Below the pieces are notes generated by a model. The model did not search any database. It saw nothing but the letters and a program-made list of their open reading frames with translations, and had not been told where the DNA came from. This document shows positions 63,123-64,000 of a DNA stretch of 64,000 bases, in pieces (position 1 is the first letter of the stretch; every line of letters begins with the position of its first letter). The stretch lies in contig CACDDC010000005.1 in the NCBI GenBank assembly GCA_902551455.1, positions 1 through 64,000 of the forward strand. Direction: 5' to 3'. The DNA is from an uncultured Pelagibacteraceae bacterium. GTDB taxonomy: Bacteria; Pseudomonadota; Alphaproteobacteria; Pelagibacterales; Pelagibacteraceae. The position numbers and the translations under genes were made by a program.

Positions 63123-64000
63123 ATGATTAAAAAAAATAATTTACCTATATTGATTAGAATATTTAGTTATTCGATATTAGCTATTACTTTTGTTTTTTTA
63201 GTAAACAATGTTTTAACAGTTTGGTTTGACTGGCCAGGCATTAAACAATTATTTTCACAATATGAACTATTTGGATTTAAAAAATTAAGCAAACCTTTAG
63301 AAGGATCAGCATTAACTTTTTCTTTTATACAATTATTTTTTTATTTTATTTCAGTATTTTTAGTAATTTTTTATGTTTTCAAATCTATTAAACAAACTCT
63401 ACAAACTGACTCAGAAATTCTTACTAAATTTACTGCTTATATTATTCGATCATCCTTTTGGGCAGTTTTGATCGTTGGAATTGCAGATGCAATAGTTTCA
63501 TTTATGGTTGTTGAAAAGTTAGTTGGGCCAGTCCTAGGTGAATATTTGAGAGTAAAATTAGTTGTTCCAAACTTTAGAATTACTTATGTTCATTTTCCTT
63601 TAATATTAATTTCATTTGTGATTGGATATTTTACAAGAACAGTAGGCTTTATTTGGCTAGCAATTTTAGTAGTTGCTAGTGAATTTGCAATTGTTCTATC
63701 TAGATTTATATTTGAGTATGAGCAAGCTTTTCAAGGAGATCTAGTTCGTTTTTGGTATTCAGCCCTTTATCTTTTTGCTAGCGCATATGCTTTAATGCAT
63801 GAAGGTCATGTTCGAGTTGATGTTTTATACACTGGTTTTAGTGAAAGAAAAAAAGCTTGGACAAACTCCATGGGATCACTTGTATTAGGAATTCCACTTT
63901 GTCTTATAGTTATATTTTTAGGAATGGGCGGCAAAGCAAGTATTATAAATGGACCAGTTATTTCATTTGAAATTACTCAGCAAGGATCAAATGGGTTATA
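63123..64000 (+). CDS. dctQ: TRAP transporter small permease subunit DctQ, with N-terminal extension; cut by window end
   Basis: Membrane subunit of the TRAP importer next to dctP. The frame is not in the supplied track because it runs off the window: 292 codons from the ATG at 63123 with no stop. The first 160 or so residues contain several hydrophobic segments and loops unlike ordinary DctQ. From about residue 190 the DctQ pattern appears: 'VVASEFAIVLSRFIFEYEQAFQGD', 'FASAYALMHEGHVRVDVLYT' and 'LGIPLCLIVIFLG'. Usual DctQ proteins are 160-200 residues, so this is an extended form. The large subunit DctM should follow outside the window. Confidence 0.85.
   Translation, partial: MIKKNNLPILIRIFSYSILAITFVFLVNNVLTVWFDWPGIKQLFSQYELFGFKKLSKPLEGSALTFSFIQLFFYFISVFLVIFYVFKSIKQTLQTDSEILTKFTAYIIRSSFWAVLIVGIADAIVSFMVVEKLVGPVLGEYLRVKLVVPNFRITYVHFPLILISFVIGYFTRTVGFIWLAILVVASEFAIVLSRFIFEYEQAFQGDLVRFWYSALYLFASAYALMHEGHVRVDVLYTGFSERKKAWTNSMGSLVLGIPLCLIVIFLGMGGKASIINGPVISFEITQQGSNGL

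Noticed and set aside
1-64000. CRISPR array, toxin-antitoxin, restriction or other defence system
   Set aside because: I found no regularly spaced repeats and no Cas, nuclease-methylase or TA pair. The EVE-domain gene is single-domain and next to acs, so a defence role is not supported.

Overview
The window is about 70% A+T, very densely coded, and full of overlapping stop/start junctions. Its proteins are lysine-, asparagine- and isoleucine-rich. Gene content and order point to a streamlined marine alphaproteobacterium of the SAR11 clade (Candidatus Pelagibacter type). This assignment is inferred from composition, gene order and families, because no rRNA gene is present. No intergenic gap exceeds about 300 bases; the largest (10970-11254) is the probable chromosome origin. 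I saw no CRISPR array, insertion sequence, prophage or defence system.

Layout. (1) 1-10969, mostly minus strand: the end of holA, then parB-parA-rsmG-mnmG, mnmE, rho, hemJ-hemH-hemE. A lone sulfotransferase sits on the opposite strand. A near-perfect parS site lies inside rsmG. (2) 10970-11254: hemE/ppsR gap with a DnaA-box-like 9-mer, the position of the mapped Caulobacter origin; genes diverge from it. (3) 11255-22403, mostly plus: ppsR-maf-aroE-coaE-dnaQ, then secB/fxsA (minus), a Tim44-like gene and an Smr gene, hslUV (minus), and hisB-hisH-hisA-hisF-hisE-HIT-GNAT. (4) 22400-28948: lolA-ftsK (minus), a UbiH-like gene broken by a misplaced 55-bp sequence copy, a Lon N-domain gene, tRNA-Gly(GCC), two glycosyltransferases and phhB. 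(5) 28945-39106: purH, a heparinase-like gene and rpe, then a sodium:solute symporter pair next to acetyl-CoA synthetase (a likely acetate or short-acid uptake and activation block), an EVE-domain gene and a 2OG oxygenase. (6) 39107-51063: tsaD/hemC-hemD, mscS, yggT, folD, a TPR-GT41 protein, argG, an IalB-like protein, an aldo/keto reductase, a BI-1 protein, yciB and hspQ. (7) 51064-55372: a predicted promoter plus stem-loop RNA, then ccmCDEFGH for cytochrome c maturation. (8) 55408-64000: a PagL-like lipid A deacylase and a plus-strand 2-hydroxy/2-keto acid cluster. That cluster has two tandem FMN hydroxy-acid oxidases, an aminotransferase, a GlcD-type FAD dehydrogenase, a D-2-hydroxyacid dehydrogenase and a TRAP transporter whose membrane subunit runs off the window.

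Most of the window is conserved core genome. The most interesting points are the origin/parS arrangement, the damaged UbiH gene with its misplaced repeat, the predicted hairpin RNA before ccmC, an EF-hand-like calcium loop inside the sodium symporter, a 40-residue lysine-rich tail on acetyl-CoA synthetase, and the TRAP/hydroxy-acid cluster with a perfect hairpin between its binding-protein and permease genes.
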